64,000 nt of DNA from Sphingomonas radiodurans (GTDB lineage: Bacteria; Pseudomonadota; Alphaproteobacteria; Sphingomonadales; Sphingomonadaceae): positions 2,700,501 to 2,764,500 of the forward strand of contig NZ_CP086594.1 of NCBI RefSeq assembly GCF_020866845.1, given 5' to 3'. Both the position numbers and the translations under genes were made by a program. Under the pieces are notes generated by a model, which saw nothing but the letters and a program-made list of their open reading frames with translations, made no database searches and had not been told where the DNA came from. Below are positions 41,443 to 50,603 of the stretch, in pieces. Each line of letters begins with the position of its first letter. The first letter of the stretch is position 1.

Positions 41443-42404
41443 AATGTCGCCTTCGTTCCCGTCTGGGTGGGCACCCCCTCTAGACCCGTCTCGGGCGGTT
41501 CCGCCAGTGCCGCGTTGAGATGCGCGCCGAAGACGAGTCCGAGACCGATCAGGTAGAAGAACAGCAGCATCACGACGACGCCCGCAAGACTGCCGTAGGT
41601 GAGATCGTAGCCGCCGAGACTCGACAGGACGAGCGGGAGGCCGGCGGTCATGCCGATCCACCAGGCCGCGGTGAAGAGTGCGCCCGGCCATTTGCGATTG
41701 GTGGAATAGCGATATTTGCTCGGCGTGACGAAGTAGAACAGCATGTAGAGCGCGCCGAACATCACGAGACCTGGGATCGCACGGCTGATCCCGATCCAGC
41801 CGGCGACGTCCTGTGCCCAGGGCAGCAGCTTGTATATGAACTGTTCCGCCGCGGTGAGGATGCCCTGCACCAGGAACGACACCAGTGCGAGGATCACCGA
41901 GGCGACGATCCCGAGGCTGAGCCCCAGCCGCGCGCGCCACAGCGCCTGCGAACTTGTCGTGCCATAGGCGCGGCGGAAGATCTCGCGGATCGTCTCGACG
42001 AAGCTGCCGACCGTCCAGAGCCCGACGAGCGCGCCGAACCAGAGCAGCGATCCGGTGCGCGCGGTGAGCACGTCGGAAATCGGCTTGCGCAGGATGTCGC
42101 TGACATTGGGCGGCAGGACGTGGAGGAATGATTCGACCGCGGTGCGCGTTTCGGCATTCTGGCCGAAGATCGACAGGACCGCCGCGGCGACGATGAAGAA
42201 CGGAAATACCGTCATCAGCGCAAGATAGGCAAGGTTACCCGCGTGGATGAAGCCATCGGTATAAACGCCGATGCCGGCGCGCTTCATCACTTCGTACGCG
42301 TAACTGCCGGGCTTTACCTTGGCGAGCTGACGATTGAGGTGGACGTGCGCGTGTCGATGATGGCCGCGATCTTCCGGCGTCAAGGCGATTGTCGCGTCGT
42401 CCAC
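41439..42404 (-). CDS. YihY/BrkB-family inner-membrane protein
   Basis: 321 residues from GTG 42404, chosen because AGGGGG sits 8 bases upstream. Six hydrophobic segments are visible. Family marks include GIGVYTDGFIHAGNLAYLALMTVFPFFIVAAAVL, the WFGALVGLWTVGSFVETIREIFRRAYGT block, GALYMLFYFVTPSKYRY and WPGALFTAAWWIGMTAGLPLVLSSLGGYDLTYGSLAGVVVMLLFFYLIGLGLVFGAHLNAAL. The family was once labelled ribonuclease BN in error and has no settled function; lipid transport has been proposed for some members. It overlaps fabI by 4 bases and lies 28 bases after the DnaJ-like gene. Confidence 0.9.
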   Translation of the reverse strand: MDDATIALTPEDRGHHRHAHVHLNRQLAKVKPGSYAYEVMKRAGIGVYTDGFIHAGNLAYLALMTVFPFFIVAAAVLSIFGQNAETRTAVESFLHVLPPNVSDILRKPISDVLTARTGSLLWFGALVGLWTVGSFVETIREIFRRAYGTTSSQALWRARLGLSLGIVASVILALVSFLVQGILTAAEQFIYKLLPWAQDVAGWIGISRAIPGLVMFGALYMLFYFVTPSKYRYSTNRKWPGALFTAAWWIGMTAGLPLVLSSLGGYDLTYGSLAGVVVMLLFFYLIGLGLVFGAHLNAALAEPPETGLEGVPTQTGTKATL

Positions 42405-42432
42405 TAACACATCCCCCTGATGTTGCAGGAGA

Positions 42433-43374
42433 TCAGACGCCCATCTCGGTGCGCGGGTTCCCCGGCGCGGACCAACCATCGACGAATGCGGCGAGCGCGG
42501 CATCGTCCGCGGGCACGTCGATCATGAGCGTGACGAGCTGATCGCCGCGTGTTCCGTCCTTCTTATGGAAGCCCTTGCCCTTCAGGCGCAGCGTTCGTCC
42601 CGACGTGGTGCCCTTGGGCACGGTGAGCATCACTGGCTTTTCGACCGTCGGCACCTTGATGCTTCCACCCTTCACCGCTTCGACCAGTGTGATCGGCAGG
42701 TCGAGCCGCACGTCGTCGCCGTCGCGGGTGAAATAGCGGTGCGGCTGGACGTCGATCGTGACGATCGCATCGCCCGCGCCGCCGGGGCCGGGCTCGCCCT
42801 TGCCGGGAACGCGCATCTGCGTGCCGGACTCGACACCGACGGGGAGCTTGAGATCGATCGTCTTGCCGTCGGCAAGCGTCACGCGCTGCGGCGCAAGCGC
42901 GGCGGCGTCGACGAAGGGGACGCGGAGGCGATAAGCGGCGTTGGCGCCCTTGGGAGGCGGCGCCTGGCGTCGGCCGAAGCCGCTCGCAAAGCCGCCAGCG
43001 GGGCCGGCTGCGCCGCTACGCCCGCCGAACAGCCCTTCGAAGATGTCGGACATGTCGACGCCCTCGGCTGCCGTGCCGAAATCCTGCGACCGAAAGCCGC
43101 CCGCGCCGCCGGGGCGCGCGCCGGCAAAGCCGCCACCGAAGGGCGAGGCGGGATTACCGTCACCGTCGATCTCGCCGCGATCGAAGCGTGCGCGCTTGTC
43201 CTTGTCGTTCAGCAGATCATAGGCTGAAGTCACCTGGCTGAAGCGCTCGGTAGCCTTGGGATTGTCCTTGTTGCGATCGGGATGCAGCTCCTTGGCGAGC
43301 TTGCGATACGCCTTCTTGATGTCCGCCTCGGAGGCGCCCCGCGCCACGCCGAGCGTCGAATATGGATCCGCCAT
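42433..43374 (-). CDS. DnaJ/CbpA-like J-domain co-chaperone without zinc finger
   Basis: Stimulates DnaK ATPase and delivers clients. 313 residues. The J domain spans residues 1-70 (YSTLGVARGASEADIKKAYRKLAKELHPDRN) with the essential HPD at 31-33. A Gly/Phe-rich linker follows (ASPFGGGFAGARPGGAGGFRS), then the two-part DnaJ C-terminal substrate-binding region (LRVPFVDAAAL to VPKGTTSGRTLRLKGKGF). The CxxCxGxG zinc repeats of DnaJ are missing, so it is the CbpA class. It lies 63 bases after the transglutaminase gene on the same strand. Confidence 0.94.
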   Translation of the reverse strand: MADPYSTLGVARGASEADIKKAYRKLAKELHPDRNKDNPKATERFSQVTSAYDLLNDKDKRARFDRGEIDGDGNPASPFGGGFAGARPGGAGGFRSQDFGTAAEGVDMSDIFEGLFGGRSGAAGPAGGFASGFGRRQAPPPKGANAAYRLRVPFVDAAALAPQRVTLADGKTIDLKLPVGVESGTQMRVPGKGEPGPGGAGDAIVTIDVQPHRYFTRDGDDVRLDLPITLVEAVKGGSIKVPTVEKPVMLTVPKGTTSGRTLRLKGKGFHKKDGTRGDQLVTLMIDVPADDAALAAFVDGWSAPGNPRTEMGV

Positions 43375-43437
43375 TGTTGCCCCGGTTGGTGTGTTATTGG
43401 ACTATGTGGGGGAGGTGAGCGCGGGGTGCAATCCGCG

Positions 43438-44319
43438 TCACTCCTCCACCGGCGCGACATCGACCGATACGTCCATCTCCTGCGCGCCCGAGCCGAGGAC
43501 GACGCCGTCGACCGGCGCGATCTCGGCATAGTCGCGGCCGACGGCCATGACGATATGATCGCTCGCCATCCAGATGCCGTTGGTTGGATCGAGCCCGATC
43601 CAGCCGCGCACCGGGCCGCACCACAGGAGTACCCAGGCGTGCGTCGCATCCGCGCCGACGAGCCGCGGCTGGCCCTCGGGCGGGATCGTGCGGATATAGC
43701 CCGAGGCATAAGCGGCGGGGAGGCCGGCGGCGCGCAGCCCGGTGATCATGATCTGCGCGAAATCCTGGCACACGCCGCGGCGCTGCGCGAAGGCTTCGTG
43801 CGGGGGCGTGTCGACCAGCGTGGCGGTGGCGTCGAATTCGAAATCACGTTGGATGCGACGGGCAAGTTCGATGCCGGCCTCCAGCGCGCCGCGGCCGGGA
43901 TCGAGATCGGGCGCGCAATAAGCGGCGATCTCGTGATCGAGCGGGATCAGCGGGGAGGGGAAGAGGTAGCTGGCAGGGCCGGCGGGGGAGAGATCGCGGC
44001 TGGCGCGGGCCGTGGCGGCGATCTCGCCAAGCGTAGGGTCGCTTTCATCGGGGACGGGAACGAGGCGGTCGACCGTGACGCGCGCGATGCTCTCGATCGT
44101 CAGCTTGCGAACCGGCTCGTCGATCGTCAGCCGGGTGACGTTGGCGAGCCCGGCCTCGGCGCGCGCGGGCGTGGTGCGGCCGGCGGGGGAGACGTTGAGC
44201 GTATAGGTTTCGAGCCGCTGGCCTGGCCAGTCGATCGGCTTCAGCCGCAGGTTGCAGCGCGCGAACTTGACGTGCGCGCCGTAATCGAAGCGCGTGACGT
44301 GGACGATATCGTAGATCAT
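43438..44319 (-). CDS. Transglutaminase-like protein with bacterial N-terminal domain
   Basis: 293 residues. The N-terminal region (YDIVHVTRFDYGAHVKFARCNLRLKP) is the bacterial transglutaminase N-domain. The catalytic triad is intact: Cys184 in RRGVCQDFAQ, His227 in ATHAWV and Asp244 in GLDPTNG. Such proteins are cysteine peptidases or amide-forming enzymes. The neighbour upstream is an ATP-grasp/alpha-E fusion, a partnership known in predicted peptide-ligation operons. The apparent ribosome binding site GGGGGAGGA, 5 bases before the ATG, is the outer end of a beta-family palindrome (44324-44452), so translation may be affected by its folding. Confidence 0.93.
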   Translation of the reverse strand: MIYDIVHVTRFDYGAHVKFARCNLRLKPIDWPGQRLETYTLNVSPAGRTTPARAEAGLANVTRLTIDEPVRKLTIESIARVTVDRLVPVPDESDPTLGEIAATARASRDLSPAGPASYLFPSPLIPLDHEIAAYCAPDLDPGRGALEAGIELARRIQRDFEFDATATLVDTPPHEAFAQRRGVCQDFAQIMITGLRAAGLPAAYASGYIRTIPPEGQPRLVGADATHAWVLLWCGPVRGWIGLDPTNGIWMASDHIVMAVGRDYAEIAPVDGVVLGSGAQEMDVSVDVAPVEE

Positions 44320-44323
44320 TTCA

Positions 44324-44452
44324 TCCTCCCCCGCAGGGGGAGGGGGACCGCCGCGCGCAGCGCGGGGGTGGAGGGGCTGGCTGGGTGCAGCGGTTCCGCC
44401 CGGCCAGCCCCTCCACCAGCTTCGCTGGTCCCCCTCCCCGTTCCGGGGAGGA
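44324..44452. repeat. Long palindrome (family beta) in the leader of the transglutaminase gene
   Basis: Arms start TCCTCCCC and end GGGGAGGA, with shared inner blocks GGGGAGGGGGACC and GGTGGAGGGGCTGG. The small hairpins within each arm differ in sequence but stay self-complementary. On the minus strand its end CTCCCCC-TGC-GGGGGAGGA stands right before the transglutaminase ATG. Confidence 0.85.
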
Positions 44453-44467
44453 CTTTGCGAGCGTGCA

Positions 44468-46948
44468 TCATGCCAGCGTCAGCCCGCCGGCGCGAAGCGG
44501 CTCGGCGCCTTGCAGGAAATAGCGGCGTGCGACTGCGTCGGACAGGCGGAACAGGCGGTGTTCGATCCGGTCCAGCGTGGCGCCGTCGAGCGTCGCGGCG
44601 TTGGCGATCGAGACCATCGCCTTGAGCTCGGTCGCTTCGGCCTGCTGATCTTCTGCCATTCCGTCGTCGTCGAGCACGGGGAGTCCGGCGAGATGCTCGC
44701 AGATCCGCTCGACCTGGAACGCCAACGCGCGCGGGTTGCCGGGATCGAGCGCGACGAGATCGACCACCGGCACGCGGGCGATGCCGGTGAGGTAGCGCTG
44801 GCGATAGCTGATCTGGCTGTCGGCGAGATCGAGCAGCGTCGACAGATCGTCGAGCGAGGCGCCGGGGAGGCCGAAGGCACGAGTCGCGCGGGCGAGCGCG
44901 CCGGCGCGTTCGATGCGGCGGCCCAGATCGTGGAAGCGCCAGGCGGCGGTGCGGCTCATATGCTCGGCCGACAGCCCCGCGATGGCGGCGTAGCGGCGCT
45001 GGAGCGAGCCGGCGCGATCGAGCATGCCGCGGTGTGAGGGGAAGGGCGCGTCGAGCAGCCGGACCATGTCGGCCGACAGGCGATCGCGCGAGCCTTCGCC
45101 GATGCGGCGCGCGTGGCGGTTGATCTCGCGGACCGACTGCCAGGTGCCGTCGATCGATTCCATCGCGGTGCGCGCGAATTGCGTGAGGTCGGCGCGCTTC
45201 ATCGCGGCCGGCACTGGTGCGGCACCCGCGGCGACGATCAAGCCGACGAGGCGGCTGACCGTATCGGGGCCAAGCGCGGCGCCGCCGTCGGCGTCGATCG
45301 AATTGCCGAGCATCACGCGAATGATCGCCAGCAGCGCCTCGCCGCGTTCGAGGTAGCGGCCGAGCCAGTAGAAATTGTCGGCGACGCGGCTGGGCAAGGT
45401 GCCGGGATTGCGGCGGACCTGGAGCGAATCGGGAGCGGGGAGGAGCGATTCGAAGTCGCCCATATGGCGGCCGTGCACCACGACGTCAGCGGACCATGTT
45501 CCCTCGCCCATCACGGCGGCGCGCGGATCGGGGTGTTCGCCGATGCGCGCGAAGCCGCCGGGCATGACGGTCCATTCGCCGTCCGCCCCGCGCGCGGCGA
45601 AAACGCGCAGCGTGAACGGGCGCGCGACGAGGCCGTCACCGGCGACAACGGGCATGGTGGAGAGGCGGACGATTTCCTGCCCGACATAATCCTGCGGGCG
45701 GCGGCGGAGGTCGGCAAGCAGCGTGGCGCGCTGTTCGTCGCTGAGGTCGCTGCCGGAAATTGCGGCGTCGTCGGGCAGACCGAGCGTGCCCGAGCCGAAA
45801 GCCGGCGCGATGACGAGGTTCGCCAGATCCTCCTCGACGCTCGCGCGCTCGCGATCCTGCCCGCACCACCAGGTGGCGATGTTGGGCAGGCTAAGGTCAG
45901 CCCCGGTGAGGCGGACGGAGAGTTGGGGCAGGAAGGCGTTCCACGCCGGCGCCTCGAGCAGCCCGACGCCGGGGGCGTTGGAGAGCACGACATTGCCGGC
46001 GGCGTAGGCGTCGATCAGGCCGGGGACGCCGATCTGCGAATGCGTGTCGAACGCGAGCGGATCGAGGAAGCGCGAATCGAGCCGGCGCCACAGCGCGTCG
46101 ATCCGCTTGAGCCCGCCAATGGTGCGGACATAGACCTTGTCCTCCAGCGCGGCGAGATCGGCGCCCTCGACCAGCAGCAGCCCGAGATAGCGCGCGAGAT
46201 GCGCCTGTTCGGGGTAGCTGGGGTTGTAACGGCCGGGCGTGAGCAGCCCGATACGCGGATCGGTGCGGCGGCAGAGCGCGGCAAGACCGTCGCGGAAGGC
46301 GGCGAAGAAGGGCGCGTGGCGGGCGACATCGAGCCGCGCCTGCAGGCCGCCCAGCGTACGGCTGACGGCGAGGCGGTTCTCGAGCGCATAGCCGGCGCCG
46401 GTCGGCGCGCGGAGATGGTCGGCGAGCACGCGCCACTCGCCGGTCGGCCCGCGGGCGATATCCACCGCGACGAAATGTAGGTGGTGCCCGCCGGGCGGCG
46501 GCAGCCCGACGAGCTGGCGCAGGAAAAACGGGCTGCCGGCGACGAGCGTCGCGGGAATGAGGCCGTCGGCGACGAGCTTTGCCTCGCCGTAGAGGTCACC
46601 CAGGATCGTCTCGAACAGGTTCGCGCGCTGGACGATGCCGCGTTCGATGCCGTCCCATTCGTCGCTGGCGATCAGCAGCGGTACGGGCGAGAGCGGCCAC
46701 GGGCGCTCGTCCGCCTCGCCGATGATGCGGAACCCCGTGCCGATGTCGGCGGCATGGCGCTGCACGCGCTCGCGCGCATGGCCGAGATCGTCGCCGACGA
46801 GCGTCGCGAGTTCCTCGAACATGGCCAGCCAGGGCGCATCGTCCGCGCCGCACACCACATCGCCGTCTGTGCCGGCATGCGCGCAATAATCGTCGATCCA
46901 GCGGCGCGCATGCGTGGCGGCATCGAAGAGGGCGGGTTGCGTTGCCAA
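44468..46948 (-). CDS. Circularly permuted ATP-grasp and alpha-E domain fusion protein
   Basis: 826 residues from TTG 46948; AAGGAAA lies about 10 bases upstream and no ATG or GTG precedes conserved sequence. The N-terminal 480 residues are a type 2 circularly permuted ATP-grasp (GRYNPSYPEQAHLARYLGLLLVEGADL, KVYVRTIGGLKRIDALWRRLDSRFLDPL, SNAPGVGLLEAPAW). From about residue 510 the alpha-E domain begins (NPGTLPSRVADNFYWLGRYLERGEALLAI) and runs to the end. In many genomes these are two separate genes next to a transglutaminase; here they are fused. The domains are predicted to form peptide bonds on an unknown substrate. The transglutaminase gene follows 148 bases downstream. Confidence 0.9.
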   Translation of the reverse strand: MATQPALFDAATHARRWIDDYCAHAGTDGDVVCGADDAPWLAMFEELATLVGDDLGHARERVQRHAADIGTGFRIIGEADERPWPLSPVPLLIASDEWDGIERGIVQRANLFETILGDLYGEAKLVADGLIPATLVAGSPFFLRQLVGLPPPGGHHLHFVAVDIARGPTGEWRVLADHLRAPTGAGYALENRLAVSRTLGGLQARLDVARHAPFFAAFRDGLAALCRRTDPRIGLLTPGRYNPSYPEQAHLARYLGLLLVEGADLAALEDKVYVRTIGGLKRIDALWRRLDSRFLDPLAFDTHSQIGVPGLIDAYAAGNVVLSNAPGVGLLEAPAWNAFLPQLSVRLTGADLSLPNIATWWCGQDRERASVEEDLANLVIAPAFGSGTLGLPDDAAISGSDLSDEQRATLLADLRRRPQDYVGQEIVRLSTMPVVAGDGLVARPFTLRVFAARGADGEWTVMPGGFARIGEHPDPRAAVMGEGTWSADVVVHGRHMGDFESLLPAPDSLQVRRNPGTLPSRVADNFYWLGRYLERGEALLAIIRVMLGNSIDADGGAALGPDTVSRLVGLIVAAGAAPVPAAMKRADLTQFARTAMESIDGTWQSVREINRHARRIGEGSRDRLSADMVRLLDAPFPSHRGMLDRAGSLQRRYAAIAGLSAEHMSRTAAWRFHDLGRRIERAGALARATRAFGLPGASLDDLSTLLDLADSQISYRQRYLTGIARVPVVDLVALDPGNPRALAFQVERICEHLAGLPVLDDDGMAEDQQAEATELKAMVSIANAATLDGATLDRIEHRLFRLSDAVARRYFLQGAEPLRAGGLTLA

Positions 46949-47040
46949 GTGGCCGAATTTCCTTTGGCCTGTGGGCGGCGACGCAAACCGTAGCGGGGGG
47001 ATGCGGCGGCGCAATATGAATTGTTGGGGGCACCCCTTCT

Positions 47041-47123
47041 CCGTTCGTGCCGAGCGAAGTCGAGGCATGGGCCGCAGGCGGTGCGCTTGTGGCTTGTCCC
47101 TCGACGTTGCTCGGGACGAACGG
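47041..47123. repeat. Palindromic repeat (family delta) between the ATP-grasp gene and ligD
   Basis: CCGTTCGTGCCGAGCGAAGT opens the left arm; the right arm ends in its imperfect complement ACTCGG-type GCTCGGGACGAACGG. The first 27 bases are identical to the arm embedded in the siroheme-synthase-like gene at 20064-20090. It lies between two genes on the minus strand. Confidence 0.85.
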
Positions 47124-47150
47124 TGGATGAGGTGCGCCTCGATCAGTCGG

Positions 47151-49631
47151 TTACAGCTCAGGCAGCATCTGATCTGCCACGCCCCAGCCGGCGAGGGCGC
47201 GGCTGTTGGCGCGGTCGATCAGTTCGGCGGCGTCGGTGACGTGCCAGCGTGCCGCGGTGTCGATGATACGGAGCTCGGACCACGATACCGGTGCCGCGAC
47301 CGGGGCGCCTTCGCGAGCGCGGGCACTGAACGGCATGATGGCGGTCGCGCCGCGCTGGTTGCGTAGCCAGTCGATGAAGATGCGCCCCTTCCGCTTCGCC
47401 TTGGACATGGTGGCGACGAAGCGGTCGGGCTCGGCCTGCGCCAGCGCGCGCGCGAAGCGATCGGCGAAGCTCTTTACGGCGGGCCATTCGGCACCTGGCG
47501 TCAGCGGCACGACAACATGGACGCCCTTGCCGCCCGAGAGCAGCGGGAAGCTGAGGAGGCCGAGCTCGGCGAGCTGGTTCTTGAGATAGTCGGCGGCCTT
47601 CTTGGTATCCTCGAAGTCGAGCCCTTCGTCGGGATCGAGATCGAACACGAGGCGATCAGGCTGTTCGAGATGGTCGATCGACGATCCCCAGCCGTGGAAC
47701 TCGATCGTGCCCATCTGCACGCATCCGACGAGGCCATCGGCATCGTCGACGTAGAGATAATTCTCGGTCGAACCGTCCTTTTCGAGGATCGGCACCTGAT
47801 GGACGTGATCGCCGAACGAGCCGGCGTCGTGCTTCTGGAAGAAGCATTTCTTGCCCCGCCCCTGCGGGCAGCGCACGAGGCTGATCGGGCGGCGTGCGCT
47901 CCATGGCAGCATGATGCCGGCGACCTGTGCGTAGTAATCGGCGAGATCGCCCTTGGTGATCGTCGAATCGGGGAAGAGCAGCCGATCGCGGCTGCTGACC
48001 TTCACCGTCGACGTGGGGGCGGCCGGGGCGGGCTCGGGCTTTTCCGCTACGACCTCGCTCGCTGGCTTGTCGCCGCGTAGGCCGAGGAAGCTCGAATGGC
48101 GCAGCACGCCATCGGGCGTGGTTTCGGCGAAGGCGATCTCGGCGACGAGCTTTGGCGTGACCCAATGCGCGCCCTTCACGGCGGTGCGCAGGTTTTTGGG
48201 CACCTCGACCGTCGGCGTCTTGCGCGCGAGCTTGGCGAGCCGCTCGCCGAGGTCGATCATCGTATCGTTGGAAAAGCCGGTGCCGACCTTGCCGGCGTAC
48301 CGCAGTTCGCCATCCTCATGCAGGCCGAGCAGCAGCGCGCGGAAGCCGCGCGTTTTTTCCGACGGGGTCCAGCCGATGATGACGAATTCCTGGCGCCGGG
48401 TGCATTTAACCTTGAGCCACGCCTTGGTGCGCGCGCCGCGATAAGGCGCATCGGCCTGCTTCGAGACGATCCCTTCGAAGCCTTCCTTGCACATCGTCTC
48501 GAACAATTGCTCGCCCGAGCCGATGACGTGTTCGCTGAACTGGATGCGATCGCCGCCGGGGATGATCGCGCGCAGGCGCTCCTTGCGCTGGACGTTGGGG
48601 AGCGGGCGCAGGTCTTCGCCGTCCTGTTCGAGCAGGTCGAAGGCGAAGAAGGTCATGTCGCCACTCGCGGAGATGGCGTTCTTGAGCGTGGAGAAATCGG
48701 GGCGGCCGTCCTTGAACGCGACGATCTCGCCGTCGAGCAGCGCCGTGCCGACGTCTAGCTCAGCCGCGGCGTCGGCGATGGCCTGGAATTTGTCGGTCCA
48801 GTCGAGCCCGCTGCGGGTGTGGACCTTTGCGGTGCCGCCGCCGACGGCGATTAGCGCGCGATAGCCGTCATACTTCACCTCGTGCAGCCATGTGCTGCCG
48901 GCGGGGACGGCATCGACGAGGGTGCAGAGCTGGGGTTCGGTAAAGGCGGGCGGGGTGCCGGTGTTCTTGCGGACGCGGCGATGGGCGGGCGATACCTGCT
49001 CGGGTGCCGACTTGGCTTTGGCGGTGGCTTTGCGCTTCTTCGGCTCGGCGGCCGGCTTTTTGCCTTCCGCGATCTCCAGCATCGTGCGGCCGGTCTCGAT
49101 GCTCGTCAGGCCGGTTTCGACGAGCGTGTCGGTGCCGCCGGCGTGCGCGTCGTCGATCTTGCGCAGTAGCCAGTTCTCGCTCTTCTCCTTGCCGCGCGGC
49201 TTCAGCCGAATGAGCAGCCATTCGCCCTTCATCCGCTCGCCATCGAGGACGAAGTGGAGATGGCCCTCGTCGAGATCCTTGTTCGACTTGCCCTTGATGA
49301 CCGACCAGGTGCCGCGATCCCATAGCATTACGGTGCCGCCGCCATATTCGCCCTTGGGGATCGTGCCCTCGAAGGTAGCGTAGCTGAGCGGGTGATCCTC
49401 GGTGCGGACGGCGAGGCGCTTTTCGTTCGGATCGAGGCTCGGGCCGCGCGTGACGGCCCAGCTCTTGAGGACGCCGTCCATCTCGATTCGGAAATCCCAG
49501 TGCAGCCGCGATGCGTCGTGCTTCTGGACCATGAAGCTGTTGCCGTTGCCGGGCGCGAGCGTGCCGGCGGGCTCGGCGGTTTTCGAGAAGTCGCGCTTGG
49601 CGTTGTAGCGGGCGAGGGGATCGGTGCTCAT
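47151..49631 (-). CDS. ligD: ATP-dependent DNA ligase LigD (phosphoesterase-ligase-polymerase)
   Basis: End-processing and sealing enzyme of bacterial non-homologous end joining. 826 residues with all three modules. The 3'-phosphoesterase is N-terminal (residues 1-165, VQKHDASRLHWDFRIEMDG). A Lys-rich linker leads to the ligase domain (about 220-530) with nucleotidyl lysine K253 in EVKYDGYR and motifs LLDGEIVAF and EGIVSKQ. The primase-polymerase domain is C-terminal (about 540-826, DYYAQVAGIMLPWSARRPISLVRCPQG, then VFDLDPDEG, with the metal Asp pair). Ku lies directly upstream, 24 bases away, so the two form one operon. Confidence 0.97.
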   Translation of the reverse strand: MSTDPLARYNAKRDFSKTAEPAGTLAPGNGNSFMVQKHDASRLHWDFRIEMDGVLKSWAVTRGPSLDPNEKRLAVRTEDHPLSYATFEGTIPKGEYGGGTVMLWDRGTWSVIKGKSNKDLDEGHLHFVLDGERMKGEWLLIRLKPRGKEKSENWLLRKIDDAHAGGTDTLVETGLTSIETGRTMLEIAEGKKPAAEPKKRKATAKAKSAPEQVSPAHRRVRKNTGTPPAFTEPQLCTLVDAVPAGSTWLHEVKYDGYRALIAVGGGTAKVHTRSGLDWTDKFQAIADAAAELDVGTALLDGEIVAFKDGRPDFSTLKNAISASGDMTFFAFDLLEQDGEDLRPLPNVQRKERLRAIIPGGDRIQFSEHVIGSGEQLFETMCKEGFEGIVSKQADAPYRGARTKAWLKVKCTRRQEFVIIGWTPSEKTRGFRALLLGLHEDGELRYAGKVGTGFSNDTMIDLGERLAKLARKTPTVEVPKNLRTAVKGAHWVTPKLVAEIAFAETTPDGVLRHSSFLGLRGDKPASEVVAEKPEPAPAAPTSTVKVSSRDRLLFPDSTITKGDLADYYAQVAGIMLPWSARRPISLVRCPQGRGKKCFFQKHDAGSFGDHVHQVPILEKDGSTENYLYVDDADGLVGCVQMGTIEFHGWGSSIDHLEQPDRLVFDLDPDEGLDFEDTKKAADYLKNQLAELGLLSFPLLSGGKGVHVVVPLTPGAEWPAVKSFADRFARALAQAEPDRFVATMSKAKRKGRIFIDWLRNQRGATAIMPFSARAREGAPVAAPVSWSELRIIDTAARWHVTDAAELIDRANSRALAGWGVADQMLPEL

Positions 49632-49655
49632 GTTAGGATCCGAGCATCGGCGGGC

Positions 49656-50567
49656 TTACGCACGTTTCTTGACTGCGGGCTTCTTCGACGGGGCAGCTGC
49701 GGCGGGAGCCTTTTTCGCCGCTGGCTTCTTCGCGGGTGCCTTCGTCGCGGTCGCCTTCGCAGGGGCCGTGGCGCCCGACTTTTCCATCGACTTCTTCAGC
49801 GCCGCCATCAAGTCGACGACATTCGAGGCGGAGCGGCCGCCGCCGTCACCCTTGTCGTCGATGATCTTGCGGTTGCCCTTCTGCTCGCGCTTGCGCTCGA
49901 TCAGATCCTTCAGCGCATCGACGTAGCGATCGTGGAAGATCTGCGGGTCGAACGCGCTGCTCTTCTTCTCGATCAGCGCTTCGGCGAGATCGAGCAGCTC
50001 GCTGTCAGGCTTGGCATCGGGGATGTCGCGGAAATAGCCTTGCGCCTTGTTGACCTCGTCGGCGTAGCGCAGTGTTTCGAGCACCATCCCGCGCCCGCAT
50101 GGCTTCAGGCTGACGACATATTCGCGGCCGCGCATCGCTAGCTGACCGAGTCCGACCTTTCGGGTGCGCTTCAATGCCTCGCGCAGGACGATGAAGGCTT
50201 CCTCGGCGAGATCGTCGGCGGGGACGACGAAATACGGCTTCTCGTAATAGAGCACGTCGATCTCGTTGGCGTCGACGAACTGGGTGAGTTCGAGCGTCTT
50301 CTTCGATTCCAGCTTCACCGAATCGATCTCGTCCTGATCGAGCAGGACATATTCGCCCTTTTCGATCTGGAACCCCTTCATGATGTCGTCGGGATCGACC
50401 GGGCCAACGCCGTCGGCGACCTTCTCATAATGGATCGGCTGGCCGGTCGGTTCGTGGATCTGCTTGAACGAGACCGCTGCGCCCGATTTCGTGGCGGAAT
50501 AGATCTCTACTGGGATCGAGACGAGCGCGAGCCGGATCTGTCCCTGCCAATATGCACGTGCCGCCAT
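49656..50567 (-). CDS. ku: Non-homologous end joining protein Ku
   Basis: Homodimeric ring that binds DNA double-strand ends and recruits LigD. 303 residues. The Ku core covers residues 1-255 (WQGQIRLALVSIPVEIYSATKS, IHEPTGQPIHYEKV, GFQIEKGEYVLLDQDEID and YYEKPYFVVPADDLAEEAFIVLREAL). The C-terminal tail is Lys/Ala/Pro-rich (PAKATATKAPAKKPAAKKAPA), a type of tail known in other bacterial Ku proteins to hold DNA. It is transcribed ahead of ligD. Many alphaproteobacteria have several ku-ligD pairs; only one lies here. Confidence 0.97.
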   Translation of the reverse strand: MAARAYWQGQIRLALVSIPVEIYSATKSGAAVSFKQIHEPTGQPIHYEKVADGVGPVDPDDIMKGFQIEKGEYVLLDQDEIDSVKLESKKTLELTQFVDANEIDVLYYEKPYFVVPADDLAEEAFIVLREALKRTRKVGLGQLAMRGREYVVSLKPCGRGMVLETLRYADEVNKAQGYFRDIPDAKPDSELLDLAEALIEKKSSAFDPQIFHDRYVDALKDLIERKREQKGNRKIIDDKGDGGGRSASNVVDLMAALKKSMEKSGATAPAKATATKAPAKKPAAKKAPAAAAPSKKPAVKKRA

Positions 50568-50603
50568 CCGGGTTAGCCTTCGTCGTTGCGAAGCCGATTC
50601 AAT

